Positions 50,887-59,693 of a DNA stretch of 64,000 nt are shown piece after piece. The DNA is from UBA6544 sp038131165. GTDB taxonomy: Bacteria > Pseudomonadota > Alphaproteobacteria > UBA8366. Position 1 is the stretch's first letter; each line of letters starts with the position of its first letter. The stretch lies in the NCBI GenBank assembly GCA_038131165.1, contig JAYPOZ010000010.1, positions 9,752-73,751 of the forward strand, in the 5' to 3' direction. The notes below the pieces were generated by a model. It saw only the letters and a list, made by a program, of their open reading frames with translations. It made no database searches and had not been told where the DNA came from. A program made the position numbers and the translations under genes.

Positions 50887-51548
50887 GCGGGCGCGACTCC
50901 ATCCTCGGCACGATCCGACAGGGCCTTGGCCGGGGGGAATTGGGCGACGGTGCCAAGGCCGAGTTGGAGGCGCGGATTTCCGGTCATGCGCGCGGTCCAC
51001 GGCCGTCGCGGGTCGACCTTGACGCGGATGGCCTGGCCGATCTTTTTGTCGAATATTCGAAAGGCGTCGACGTTTCCGTCGACCGGGTCGCCAGTCTGGA
51101 AGATGTACCGGATCGGGTTGCGGATTATCTCACTCGGGAGAATTTGCCGGCAACGCTGCGGGTTGCCCCGGACCCATCGCTGGATGGGATACCGTGGGAG
51201 CGCCGTCCGACCCTCACGGTGACCAAAGGCAAGACCGACGGCACCGACGAGGTCGGCCTGACCGCTGCTTTTGCCGGCATCGCCGAGACCGGCACGCTGA
51301 TGATGCGCTCCGGTCCGGAACATCCGACGACGCTTAATTTTCTGCCGGACAGCCATGTCGTGGTCCTCCGCAAGAGCCAGATCGTCGGCTCTTACGAGGA
51401 TGCCTGGGATCGGATTCGCGCGGGCGAAATGCCGCGAACCGTCAATTTTATTACCGGCCCGTCGCGCACGGGCGATATCGAGCAGACCATCTTCATGGGC
51501 GCGCACGGACCGCGCCGCCTGCATATCGTGCTGGTCGAGGATGTGTGA
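50883..51548 (+). CDS. lutC: L-lactate oxidation complex subunit LutC
   Basis: A 221-residue LUD-domain protein, third part of the lactate-oxidising complex. GLTAAFAGIAETGTLMMRSG, NFLPDSHVVVL and TGPSRTGDIEQTIFMGAHGP are LutC/YkgG signatures. It is coupled to lutB (ATGA) and to smr (its stop shares a base with the smr start). Confidence 0.94.
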   Translation: MSGRDSILGTIRQGLGRGELGDGAKAELEARISGHARGPRPSRVDLDADGLADLFVEYSKGVDVSVDRVASLEDVPDRVADYLTRENLPATLRVAPDPSLDGIPWERRPTLTVTKGKTDGTDEVGLTAAFAGIAETGTLMMRSGPEHPTTLNFLPDSHVVVLRKSQIVGSYEDAWDRIRAGEMPRTVNFITGPSRTGDIEQTIFMGAHGPRRLHIVLVEDV

Positions 51549-52111
51549 TGGCCGGCAAGAAAGACGTCGGGGATAGCGACCTCTTTCGCGCCGTGATGAA
51601 GGACGTCAAACCGCTGAAACGCCGCACGGCCAGGGAACTCCCGGGCGCGGCCGTAACCCCTTCGGCAGCGGGTGGACAGCCAAAACCGACAGCTAAGAAA
51701 CCGACCGCCGCGCCGACGCGGAGACTTCCACCGGCGCCCGCAAAACCGCGTACGCCGTCCTTGGAGCGCGGCGATATTGCCGGGCTGGACCGGCGGACGG
51801 GGCAACGCTTCAAACGCGGCCAGCTCGCCGTTGAAGCTCGGCTCGACCTGCACGGCATGACCCAGACGGAGGCGTATCGTGCCTTGACGGCTTTTGTCTC
51901 GGGACAGTATGGCGCGGGGCGGCGTTGTGTGATCGTGGTGACCGGTAAGGGAGTCGGCAAGGAAGGCGGTGGCGTCCTGCGCTCGGCGGTGCCGCGCTGG
52001 CTGAATGAAGCGCCGAATCGGGAGAAGGTTCTGGCGTTCGAATATGCGCGCCAGAAAGACGGCGGGGCGGGGGCGCTTTACGTTCTGCTGAAACGCCGGC
52101 GCGCCGGCTAG
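51548..52111 (+). CDS. Smr domain protein
   Basis: A 187-residue protein with a disordered, Pro/Ala/Lys-rich first half and a C-terminal Smr domain: LDLHGMTQTEAYRALTAFV with the conserved LDLHG, and VVTGKGVGKEGGGVLRSAVP with the TGKG loop. Smr domains are endonucleases found in MutS2 or as stand-alone proteins like YdaL/SmrB, which cleave mRNA at collided ribosomes. The neighbouring XRE regulator follows after 11 bases. Confidence 0.92.
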   Translation: MAGKKDVGDSDLFRAVMKDVKPLKRRTARELPGAAVTPSAAGGQPKPTAKKPTAAPTRRLPPAPAKPRTPSLERGDIAGLDRRTGQRFKRGQLAVEARLDLHGMTQTEAYRALTAFVSGQYGAGRRCVIVVTGKGVGKEGGGVLRSAVPRWLNEAPNREKVLAFEYARQKDGGAGALYVLLKRRRAG

Positions 52112-52122
52112 GGCTGGGCTGC

Positions 52123-52494
52123 ATGACTCCGCTTGGTGTCAAATTGCGGGCCCTGCGCCGACAGAAGGGTGTCACCTTGTCCGAGATGGCGACCGCGCTC
52201 GACGTGACGCCGGCTTATCTCTCGGCGCTGGAGCACGGGAAGCGCGGCAAGCCGACCACCCTGCGGCTACACCAGATTTGCGCCTATTTCGACATCATTT
52301 GGGACGACGCAGACGAGTTGCGCCGCATTGCCGACTTGTCTCACCCCAAGGTCACGATCGACACATCAGGCCTATCGCCCGATGCGACCGAACTCGCGAA
52401 CCGGCTGTCGGAGAGGATCGGAACCTTGAGCGCGGCGGAAATCGAGATGATTCTCGGGATCATAGACAGGTCCCGCAAGTGGGCTACAAAATAA
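52123..52494 (+). CDS. XRE family helix-turn-helix regulator
   Basis: A 123-residue protein with an N-terminal HTH_XRE domain: LRALRRQKGVTLSEMATALDVTPAYLSALEHGKRG. The second half is a small helical part (LSERIGTLSAAEIEMILGIID). In related genomes this gene often follows smr, so the pairing is conserved; the regulated targets are unknown. It overlaps the convergent hslU by 11 bases. Confidence 0.9.
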   Translation: MTPLGVKLRALRRQKGVTLSEMATALDVTPAYLSALEHGKRGKPTTLRLHQICAYFDIIWDDADELRRIADLSHPKVTIDTSGLSPDATELANRLSERIGTLSAAEIEMILGIIDRSRKWATK

Positions 52495-53794
52495 ACTTGC
52501 TGAGATCCGCGTCTTTGGCGAGATCGGAGACCTGGGCGCGGACGTAGTCGGCGTCAATGGTCACGGTGTCGCCGGCCCGGTCGGTCGCGGTGAAGGAGAT
52601 TTCCTCCAACAGCTTCTCCAGCACGGTATGTAGGCGGCGGGCCCCAATGTTCTCGACATTGTCGTTCACTTCGGCGGCCAGCCTGGCGAGTTCGTCGATT
52701 GCCTCTTCGGTGAATTCTAGGGTAACGCCCTCGGTGCCCATCAGCGCCACATATTGCCTGATCAGGCTGTTTTCGGGCTCGCGCAGAATGCGCTTGAAAT
52801 CATCCTCGCTAAGCGCCTTCAGTTCGACCCGGATCGGCAGCCGGCCCTGCAGTTCCGGTAGCAGGTCGGACGGCTTGGCGATGTGAAAGGCGCCGGATGC
52901 GATGAACAGAACGTGGTCGGTCTTCACCGGGCCGTGTTTGGTGGAGACCGTGGTGCCCTCGATCAGCGGCAACAGGTCGCGCTGCACGCCTTCCCGGCTG
53001 ACGTCCGCGCCCTGGCGCTCGGCCCGGGCGCAGATCTTGTCGAGCTCGTCGAGAAAGACGATGCCGTTCTGCTCCACCACGTCGATCGCCTCGCGCACGA
53101 TCTTCTCTTCGTCGACCAGCTTGTCGCTTTCTTCGTTGAGCAGTACTTCGTAGGAATCCGATACCGTCATGCGGCGCGGCTTGGTGCGGCCGCCGAAGGC
53201 TTTTCCCAGCATGTCGTTCAGGTTGATCATACCCATCTGGGCGCCGGGAGCGCCGGGAATATCGAAGGTCGGCAAACCCATCGATCCCGTGTCCGCCACT
53301 TCGAGTTCGATTTCCTTGTCGTCGAGTTCGCCGTTGCGCAGCTTCTGTTTGAAGGTGTTGCGCGTTGCTTCGCCCGCATTTTCACCGACCAGGGCGTCGA
53401 TGACCCGTTCTTCGGCCATGATTTCAGCCTTTGCCAGGACGTCCTTGCGGTGCTGTTCGCGGATCATGTGGATGGCGGTCTCGACGAGATCGCGGATGAT
53501 CTGTTCCACGTCGCGGCCGACGTAGCCGACCTCGGTAAATTTTGTCGCCTCGATCTTGATGAACGGCGCCTTATCGAGTTTCGCGAGCCGGCGGGCAATC
53601 TCTGTCTTGCCGACGCCGGTCGGGCCGATCATCAGAATATTCTTCGGCAGGACTTCCTCGCGCAACTCTTCCGGCAATTGCTGGCGGCGCCAGCGGTTGC
53701 GCAACGCCACCGCGACGGCGCGTTTGGCATCCTTTTGACCGATGATGTGACGGTCGAGCTCGGAGACGATTTCGCGGGGACTGAACGTGGTCAT
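52484..53794 (-). CDS. hslU: ATP-dependent protease ATPase subunit HslU
   Basis: A 436-residue AAA+ unfoldase of the HslUV protease. FSPREIVSELDRHIIGQ at the N-terminus, Walker A GPTGVGKTEIARRLAKL, the GYVGRDVEQ pore loop, a helical I domain, and Walker B GIVFLDELDKI are visible; the C-terminus ends LSKFIL, which inserts into HslV. ATG 53794 overlaps the hslV stop by four bases, so the subunits are coupled. Confidence 0.97.
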   Translation of the reverse strand: MTTFSPREIVSELDRHIIGQKDAKRAVAVALRNRWRRQQLPEELREEVLPKNILMIGPTGVGKTEIARRLAKLDKAPFIKIEATKFTEVGYVGRDVEQIIRDLVETAIHMIREQHRKDVLAKAEIMAEERVIDALVGENAGEATRNTFKQKLRNGELDDKEIELEVADTGSMGLPTFDIPGAPGAQMGMINLNDMLGKAFGGRTKPRRMTVSDSYEVLLNEESDKLVDEEKIVREAIDVVEQNGIVFLDELDKICARAERQGADVSREGVQRDLLPLIEGTTVSTKHGPVKTDHVLFIASGAFHIAKPSDLLPELQGRLPIRVELKALSEDDFKRILREPENSLIRQYVALMGTEGVTLEFTEEAIDELARLAAEVNDNVENIGARRLHTVLEKLLEEISFTATDRAGDTVTIDADYVRAQVSDLAKDADLSKFIL

Positions 53795-54333
53795 ACGATT
53801 TCCAGCACAACTTCTTCGTTGGTATAGACACAAATTTCGGCGGCGATCTTCATGGCCTTGCGGGCAATGGCCTCCGCATCCATATCGTCGCGGTCCATCA
53901 GCGCCCGGGCCGCGGCAAGAGCATAGTTGCCGCCGGACCCGATGCCGATTAGACCGTCGGACGGCTCTAGGACATCGCCGGTACCCGATAGGATCAGCGA
54001 GACGGAGGAATCGGCCACGGCCATCATGGCTTCGAGGCGGCGCAGATATCGATCGGTACGCCAATCCTTGGCCAGTTCGACGCAGGCACGGGTCAGCTGC
54101 GAGGGGTATTGCTCAAGCTTCGCTTCAAGCCGCTCGAAGAGCGTGAACGCGTCTGCGGTCGCGCCTGCGAAACCCACTACGACTTTGCCATCGGCGATGC
54201 GGCGAACCTTGGTCGCGTTGGACTTGATGACGGTCTGGCCGAGGCTGACCTGTCCGTCGCCGGCAACCACGACCTTGTCGCCCTTGCGGACCGAAAGAAT
54301 GGTCGTGCCGTGCCAGGATTGGGGTTCGCTCAT
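53791..54333 (-). CDS. hslV: ATP-dependent protease peptidase subunit HslV
   Basis: A 180-residue N-terminal-threonine hydrolase, proteasome beta-like. WHGTTILSVRKG holds the catalytic TT after processing, and VAGDGQVSLGQTVIKSNATKVRRI, GGNYALAAARALM are family segments. The leader before the Thr is nine residues, a normal length. It stands divergent to the PAS_5 gene. Confidence 0.97.
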   Translation of the reverse strand: MSEPQSWHGTTILSVRKGDKVVVAGDGQVSLGQTVIKSNATKVRRIADGKVVVGFAGATADAFTLFERLEAKLEQYPSQLTRACVELAKDWRTDRYLRRLEAMMAVADSSVSLILSGTGDVLEPSDGLIGIGSGGNYALAAARALMDRDDMDAEAIARKAMKIAAEICVYTNEEVVLEIV

Positions 54334-54466
54334 GATGCGTCCGTTTCAGTTGATCGTCGCCCCCATGTGGCGCGGAATGTCCGCCGGGTCAAGGGTGGCC
54401 TGGATTTGCTCTGGCCGGGCACACCGCTAATTTGTTCAATGATACGGATCGAAACACAGGCAGTGT

Positions 54467-54961
54467 ATGCGGGATAATCGCGTGCCAAATTCTCAGTTTG
54501 AGCTTCCCAAAGACTGTCATTCGAAAATCGGCGGCATTTTCGAGTATTGGTCTTCGATTCCACGGGCCTCTGGTTTGCCCGCGCGCTGCCAACTCGATCC
54601 GGTCGATATCTCTCCGGAATTGCTGCCGAATATATTGCTGATCGAGCCAGACGGTGTGCCGCCACGCTTTCAGTTTCGCCTGTTGGGCACTGGAATTACC
54701 CGTTTCGCCGGACGCGACAACACCGGCAAATGGATGGACCAGCTCTACGACGACTTCGAGGGAAATCTGTCGCATCAAGCGCTTTGCCGCGTTGTTCGGG
54801 ATGGCGTTCCCGACTATCGCAGCGGTCGGCCGGTCAATGTCAAATTCGGGGACTGGGTCCATGTCGAGCGAATCTACCTGCCGCTGGCGGAAAACGGTCG
54901 GACCGTCGACATGATTCTCGGCCTGACCGTTTTCCAGAACGCACAGGGACAAATTTTTTGA
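54467..54961 (+). CDS. PAS_5 domain protein
   Basis: A 164-residue protein made of one PAS-like domain: FEYWSSIPRASGLPARCQLDPVDISPELLPNILLIE, then PRFQFRLLGTGITRFAGRDNTG, and YLPLAENGRTVDMILGLTVF. Stand-alone proteins of this kind are common in Rhodospirillales, with no known output domain, so they may bind a ligand or a partner kinase. It converges with the SDR gene. Confidence 0.85.
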   Translation: MRDNRVPNSQFELPKDCHSKIGGIFEYWSSIPRASGLPARCQLDPVDISPELLPNILLIEPDGVPPRFQFRLLGTGITRFAGRDNTGKWMDQLYDDFEGNLSHQALCRVVRDGVPDYRSGRPVNVKFGDWVHVERIYLPLAENGRTVDMILGLTVFQNAQGQIF

Positions 54962-54974
54962 CCGGCCGTCCCCG

Positions 54975-55880
54975 TCAGTCGAGTTCCAACCCGTCCATGC
55001 CGGAGTTCTTGCGCACCTTGCCGATCATCTCGCGGATCTTCGGTCCAAGCGCCACCGGGTCGTCCATCTGGTCGATTTCGGCACCGCGGCGCCAGCCTTC
55101 GCAGACCGCGACGCGGCCGGCACCTGCCTGAATGACCCGTCCGGTGATGTCCTGAGCTTCCTCGCTGGCCAGGTAGACGACGGTAGGCGATACCCAGCTC
55201 GGGTCGCGCACCGCAACCTCTTCTTCGGTGTATTCGCGCAGATTATCCGTCATGCGGGTATAGGCGGTCGGCGAGATGGCATTCACCGTGACGCCGATGC
55301 GGCCAAGTTCCCGTGCCGCGATAATGGTGAAGGCGGCGATACCGGCTTTGGCCGCGCCGTAATTTGTCTGGCCGACATTGCCGTAAATGCCGGAGGTGGA
55401 ACTGGTGTTGATGATGCGGCCCATCACCGGCTTGCCGTCATCATTTTGTTTCGACATCGCCCGCCAATAGGAAGCCGCATGACGGGATGGCGAAAAAGTG
55501 CCTTTAAGATGCACGGCGATGACCGAATCCCATTCTTCTTCTGTCATGTTGACCAGCATGCGGTCGCGCAGAATGCCCGCGTTGTTCACCAGTATATCGA
55601 GCTTGCCGAAGGTCTTGATCGCGGTGTCCACCATGTTCTTGGCGCCGTCGAAGCTGCTGACGTCGTCACCGTTCACGACCGCCTCGCCGCCGGCTGCGAT
55701 GATTTCGTCGGCAACCTGTTGTGCCGGCGAGACATCGGCGCCCTTGCCGTCGACCCCGGCGCCGAGGTCGTTGACGACGAGCCTGGCACCCGCTTTTGCC
55801 AGTTGCAGCGCATGCTGTCGGCCCACGCCACGGGCGGCGCCGGTTACGATGGCAACACGTCCCTCACATAATCTGGTCAT
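54975..55880 (-). CDS. Short-chain dehydrogenase/reductase
   Basis: A 301-residue NAD(P)-dependent oxidoreductase. VAIVTGAARGVGRQHAL is the cofactor loop, NNAGILRD the conserved core motif, and YGAAKAG the catalytic YxxxK with its serine in NTSSTSGIYG. It resembles the (3R)-hydroxyacyl-CoA dehydrogenase part of peroxisomal multifunctional enzymes and of fatty-acyl pathways. AAGGAC lies six bases before ATG 55880. Substrate not determined. Confidence 0.92.
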   Translation of the reverse strand: MTRLCEGRVAIVTGAARGVGRQHALQLAKAGARLVVNDLGAGVDGKGADVSPAQQVADEIIAAGGEAVVNGDDVSSFDGAKNMVDTAIKTFGKLDILVNNAGILRDRMLVNMTEEEWDSVIAVHLKGTFSPSRHAASYWRAMSKQNDDGKPVMGRIINTSSTSGIYGNVGQTNYGAAKAGIAAFTIIAARELGRIGVTVNAISPTAYTRMTDNLREYTEEEVAVRDPSWVSPTVVYLASEEAQDITGRVIQAGAGRVAVCEGWRRGAEIDQMDDPVALGPKIREMIGKVRKNSGMDGLELD

Positions 55881-56072
55881 TCTGATAGTCCTTTCTTGCA
55901 TTCGGGTTAGTCGGTGACGAGGCAATTATAGATTTCCCGCTTTTCTATTTAGGGCCCTGCAGGTCGATTTCTCCGGTGAATTCTATACGGTCGGGCGACA
56001 ACCTGCTTCGGGTGGCGTCTTGCGAGACTTCCTGCTAAAAGTCGCCGCGCCAATCAAATGGGAGATCGCGTC

Positions 56073-56672
56073 ATGCGCCAGGCGAGCGTGGAGCGCAATA
56101 CGAAGGAGACGCAAATTTCGGCCACCGTCGGTCTCGACGGCACCGGCATTTACGACGTCTCGACCGGAATCGGATTCCTGGATCACATGCTGGAGCAGCT
56201 CTCGCGGCACAGCCTGATGGACCTGACCGTGCGGGCGCAGGGCGACCTGCACATAGACTTTCACCATACGACCGAGGATACGGGGTATGCGGTCGGCGAA
56301 GCGGTGAGCCGGGCGCTGGGCGATCGTGCAGGCATCGTGCGCTATGGAGATGCGCTGATTCCGATGGACGAGACCCTCACGCGGGTCGCCCTTGATTGCT
56401 CCAACCGGCCCTATCTCGTCTGGAAGGTGGATTTTACGCGCCCGAAGCTTGGCGACATGGACACGGAGTTGTTTCAGGAGTGGTTCAAGGCCTTCGCGCA
56501 GGCGGCGGGTCTGACGCTGCATGTCGAGACGCTCTATGGTGAGAACAATCACCATATCGTCGAATCCTGCTACAAAGGCCTGGCCCGTGCGCTGAAGATG
56601 GCCATTGCGATCGATCCCCGGAAAGCCGATGCCGTGCCGTCGACCAAGGGTGTGCTCGGCGGCTCGCTTTGA
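56073..56672 (+). CDS. hisB: Imidazoleglycerol-phosphate dehydratase
   Basis: A 199-residue manganese enzyme for the sixth step of histidine synthesis. Duplicated metal motifs are HHTTEDTGYAVGEAVS and NNHHIVESCYKGLARAL. It is the single-function form without a phosphatase domain. ATG 56073 has GGAGA at good spacing; ATG 56058 would add five residues but lacks a ribosome site. It opens the operon hisB-hisH-GNAT-hisA-hisF-hisE-HIT. Confidence 0.97.
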   Translation: MRQASVERNTKETQISATVGLDGTGIYDVSTGIGFLDHMLEQLSRHSLMDLTVRAQGDLHIDFHHTTEDTGYAVGEAVSRALGDRAGIVRYGDALIPMDETLTRVALDCSNRPYLVWKVDFTRPKLGDMDTELFQEWFKAFAQAAGLTLHVETLYGENNHHIVESCYKGLARALKMAIAIDPRKADAVPSTKGVLGGSL

Positions 56673-56673
56673 G

Positions 56674-57300
56674 ATGACCATTGCGATTATCGATTACGGG
56701 TCGGGCAATCTGCACTCGGCAGCCAAGGGTTTCGAAAAATTTTCGACCGTGCCGGTGGTCGTCACGTCGGAAGCTGAGACCGTGGCAGCCGCCGAGCGGA
56801 TCGTCTTGCCGGGCCAAGGGGCATTCGGCGACTGCTATGCGGGTTTGGCGGCGCTCGACGGCGTCATCGATGCGCTGCGCGACGCAGTGATCGGCCGCGG
56901 CGTGCCGTTTTTCGGCATCTGCGTCGGCATGCAAATGATGGCGACCGCCAGCCTCGAACACGGCCGCCATGCCGGGCTCGATTGGATAGCGGGCGAGGTG
57001 ATGCCGCTGGCATTGAACGATCCGGCTTTGAAGATTCCGCATATGGGCTGGAACGAATTGGCACTGCACCGCCCGCACCCCGTGCTTGAAGGCGTCGTTG
57101 CGGGAGATCATGTGTACTTTGTTCACAGCTACCATTTCGTGGCGGCCAATCCGGAGGAACTCCTGGCGACGACGGATTACGGCGGGCCTCAGACGGCGAT
57201 TGTCGGACGGGACAATATGATCGGCACTCAGTTCCACCCGGAGAAGAGTCAGGCAGTGGGTTTGCGGATGATCGAAAACTTTTTGAAGTGGAGACCCTGA
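56674..57300 (+). CDS. hisH: Imidazole glycerol phosphate synthase subunit HisH
   Basis: A 208-residue class I glutamine amidotransferase that supplies ammonia to HisF. The nucleophile is Cys83 in FGICVGMQMM; His188 and Glu190 in GTQFHPEKSQ complete the triad. It begins one base after the hisB stop, and is separated from hisA by an acetyltransferase gene. Confidence 0.97.
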   Translation: MTIAIIDYGSGNLHSAAKGFEKFSTVPVVVTSEAETVAAAERIVLPGQGAFGDCYAGLAALDGVIDALRDAVIGRGVPFFGICVGMQMMATASLEHGRHAGLDWIAGEVMPLALNDPALKIPHMGWNELALHRPHPVLEGVVAGDHVYFVHSYHFVAANPEELLATTDYGGPQTAIVGRDNMIGTQFHPEKSQAVGLRMIENFLKWRP

Positions 57301-57303
57301 GCG

Positions 57304-57837
57304 ATGGCCGATATTGCAGTCGAGCAGATCGAGGCCATTGCCGGGAATGACCTGAATGACCTCTGCGATGCCGCCGAAGCGGCAATCTCGGAAGGCGGCG
57401 GATTCGGCTGGGTAGATGTACCGCCCCGTCAGGTGCTGGAGACCTATTGGCGCGGCGTCCTGCTGGTGCCCGAGCGGAAATTGTTCATCAGCCGCCTCGA
57501 TGGCGTCATTGCCGGCTCGGCGCAACTCGTGCGGCCGACAAAGAACAACGAGGCGCAGGCCCACGCCGCGGCGCTGACGACAAACTTCGTCGCTCCTTGG
57601 GCGCGCGGTTACGGCGTCGGTATTGGATTGATCCAGGCGATCGAGCAACAGGCGCGCGACGACGGCTACGCGGTCCTGAACCTGGATGTCCGCGCGACCC
57701 AGGTGGCGGCGATCGGACGCTACGACTCGCTGGGTTTCGTGCGATGGGCTGAGAACCCCTATTATGCTCGGGTCGCCGGCGAGTGGGTCGCGGGCTATTA
57801 CTACTACAAGGTTCTGCACGAGGAGGCCGGGGCGTGA
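57304..57837 (+). CDS. GNAT N-acetyltransferase inside the his operon
   Basis: A 177-residue GNAT-fold protein. NFVAPWARGYGVGIGLIQAIEQQARDDG is the acetyl-CoA-binding motif A, and RYDSLGFVRWAENPYYARV the C-terminal motif B. It is three bases from hisH and overlaps hisA by four (GTGA), so it is translated as a member of the operon. Its substrate is unknown; a histidine-pathway intermediate is only a guess. Confidence 0.88.
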   Translation: MADIAVEQIEAIAGNDLNDLCDAAEAAISEGGGFGWVDVPPRQVLETYWRGVLLVPERKLFISRLDGVIAGSAQLVRPTKNNEAQAHAAALTTNFVAPWARGYGVGIGLIQAIEQQARDDGYAVLNLDVRATQVAAIGRYDSLGFVRWAENPYYARVAGEWVAGYYYYKVLHEEAGA

Positions 57838-58565
57838 TTCTCTACCCCGCGATCGACCTGAAGGATGGGCAATGCGTCCGCCTGAAGCTTGGCGACATGA
57901 AGCAGTCGACCGTGTTCAACGATGACCCTGCCGCACAAGCAATGGAATTTGAGGCAGCGGGGTGCAAGTGGATTCATCTCGTCGATCTGAATGGGGCGTT
58001 CGAAGGCAAACCCGTGAACGCCGCAGCGGTTGAAGCGATCTTGAAGTCCGTTTCCGTCCCGGTTCAGCTGGGTGGTGGCATCCGCTCGATGGAGACCATT
58101 GCGCATTGGCTGCGAAGCGGCGTGCGCCGGGTCATTCTCGGCACCGTCGCGGTCAAGAACCCGACGCTTGTCAGGGAAGCCTGTCGGGAATGGCCGGGCC
58201 GCATCGCCGTCGGCATCGATGCCAAGGGCGGGAAGGTGGCGATCGAGGGTTGGGCCGAGGTATCCGAGCTGACGGCCGTCGAGCTTGCAGCGCAATTCGA
58301 AGATGCCGGAGCGGCCGCGATCATCCACACCGACGTCGACCGGGATGGCGTGCTGGCCGGCCCCAATATAGAGGCAACGGCCGCGCTCGCTCGCAGCACA
58401 TCGGTCCCCGTGATCGCCAGCGGCGGCGTGTCCTCGCTCGAGGATCTGTTGGCGTTGCGGGCGACGGGCGGCATCGCCGGCGCGATCAGCGGCCGGGCGC
58501 TCTACGACGGCAGGATCGATCTCAAGGTTGCTTTGGCGGCTTTGCGGGCGGAGGCGCCGTGCTGA
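57834..58565 (+). CDS. hisA: ProFAR isomerase HisA
   Basis: A 243-residue TIM-barrel isomerase for the fourth step of histidine synthesis. It starts with GTG (VILYPAIDLKDGQCVRL); the catalytic aspartates are the first in PAIDLKDG and the later in HTDVDRDGVLAGPN. VQLGGGIRSM and VIASGGVSSLEDL bind the phosphates. It overlaps both neighbours. Confidence 0.97.
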   Translation: MILYPAIDLKDGQCVRLKLGDMKQSTVFNDDPAAQAMEFEAAGCKWIHLVDLNGAFEGKPVNAAAVEAILKSVSVPVQLGGGIRSMETIAHWLRSGVRRVILGTVAVKNPTLVREACREWPGRIAVGIDAKGGKVAIEGWAEVSELTAVELAAQFEDAGAAAIIHTDVDRDGVLAGPNIEATAALARSTSVPVIASGGVSSLEDLLALRATGGIAGAISGRALYDGRIDLKVALAALRAEAPC

Positions 58566-59314
58566 AGATACGCATCATTCCCTGTCTCGACGTTCATGCC
58601 GGCCGCGTCGTGAAGGGCGTCAATTTCGTCGATCTGCGCGATGCCGGCGATCCCGTCGAACAGGCCCGGGTCTACGACAAGGCCGGCGCGGACGAACTGA
58701 CGTTTCTCGACATCACGGCCTCGCACGAGGCCCGCGACACGATCTACGATGTCGTCTCACGGACCGCGGAAGAAGTCTTCATGCCGTTGACTGTGGGCGG
58801 CGGCGTGCGGACGGTCGACGACATCCGAAAGCTCCTGTTGGCCGGTGCCGATAAAGTGTCGATCAACACCGCCGCCGTGCACCGGCCCGAATTCGTGGCC
58901 GAAGCCGCTGCCCGGTTCGGCAGCCAGTGCATCGTGGTCGCCATCGACGCCAAGGCGACGGGGCCCGGCAAGTGGGAGGTGTTCACCCATGGCGGGCGCA
59001 ACCCGACCGGCATCGATGCGGTCGAGTGGGCGGGGCGGATGGCGGCCGATGCGGGGGAGTTGCTGCTGACGTCGATGGATCGCGACGGCACCAAGAGCGG
59101 CTTCGATGTCGCGTTGACGCGCGCGGTCTCCGATTCGGTCCCCGTGCCGGTCATCGCCAGTGGCGGGGTCGGCACCTTACAGCACCTGGTCGACGGCGTG
59201 GTGACAGGTCATGCGTCCGCGGTCCTCGCCGCGTCCATTTTTCATTTCGGCGAATACACGATCGCCGAAGCCAAGGCGCACATGGCGGCGGCGGGTGTCG
59301 CGGTCCGGCCCTGA
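58559..59314 (+). CDS. hisF: Imidazole glycerol phosphate synthase subunit HisF
   Basis: A 251-residue TIM-barrel cyclase, partner of HisH. GTG 58559 gives the family start LKIRIIPCLDVHAGRVVKGVNF (first catalytic Asp in CLDV); the second is in TSMDRDGTKSGFD. VGGGVRTVDDI and VIASGGVGTLQHL bind phosphate. It overlaps hisA by seven bases. Confidence 0.97.
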   Translation: MLKIRIIPCLDVHAGRVVKGVNFVDLRDAGDPVEQARVYDKAGADELTFLDITASHEARDTIYDVVSRTAEEVFMPLTVGGGVRTVDDIRKLLLAGADKVSINTAAVHRPEFVAEAAARFGSQCIVVAIDAKATGPGKWEVFTHGGRNPTGIDAVEWAGRMAADAGELLLTSMDRDGTKSGFDVALTRAVSDSVPVPVIASGGVGTLQHLVDGVVTGHASAVLAASIFHFGEYTIAEAKAHMAAAGVAVRP

Positions 59315-59347
59315 CAGCGCGCTTGAATTCTGCTAGGGCTCATCCTC

Positions 59348-59689
59348 ATGACACAACCGACCGACCCAACCGCTGCCGTTCTGGATCGTCTCTTCGCGGT
59401 GATTGAAAGCCGCCGCGGGAGCGACCCCGAGACGTCCTACACCGCGAAATTGCTGACAGCGGGTACCGATAGGATCGCCCGCAAACTGGGCGAAGAATCC
59501 GTCGAGGCGATCATCGAGGCGATGCGCGGCGACGGCGGGAAACTGGCCGAAGAGAGCGCCGACATATTGTATCATCTGCTCGTCCTCTGGGCCGATCAGG
59601 GAGTTCGGCCGGAGGAAGTCTGGGCGGTGCTGGCCGGTCGCTTCGGCCTGTCGGGCATCGAGGAAAAAGCGTCGAGAGTGAAGGATTAG
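59348..59689 (+). CDS. hisE: Phosphoribosyl-ATP pyrophosphatase HisE
   Basis: A 113-residue enzyme of the second histidine step, MazG-like helical fold. TAGTDRIARKLGEESVEAIIEAM and LAEESADILYHLLVLWAD hold the metal-binding E-x2-E/E-x2-D residues. It is the stand-alone form; hisI is not in the window. It follows hisF after 33 bases. Confidence 0.96.
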   Translation: MTQPTDPTAAVLDRLFAVIESRRGSDPETSYTAKLLTAGTDRIARKLGEESVEAIIEAMRGDGGKLAEESADILYHLLVLWADQGVRPEEVWAVLAGRFGLSGIEEKASRVKD

Positions 59690-59693
59690 GACC

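Noticed and set aside
53795..54064. N-terminal extension of hslU reaching into hslV
   Set aside because: HslU starts at MTTFSPREIVSELDRHIIGQ; the extra part is the other frame of hslV.
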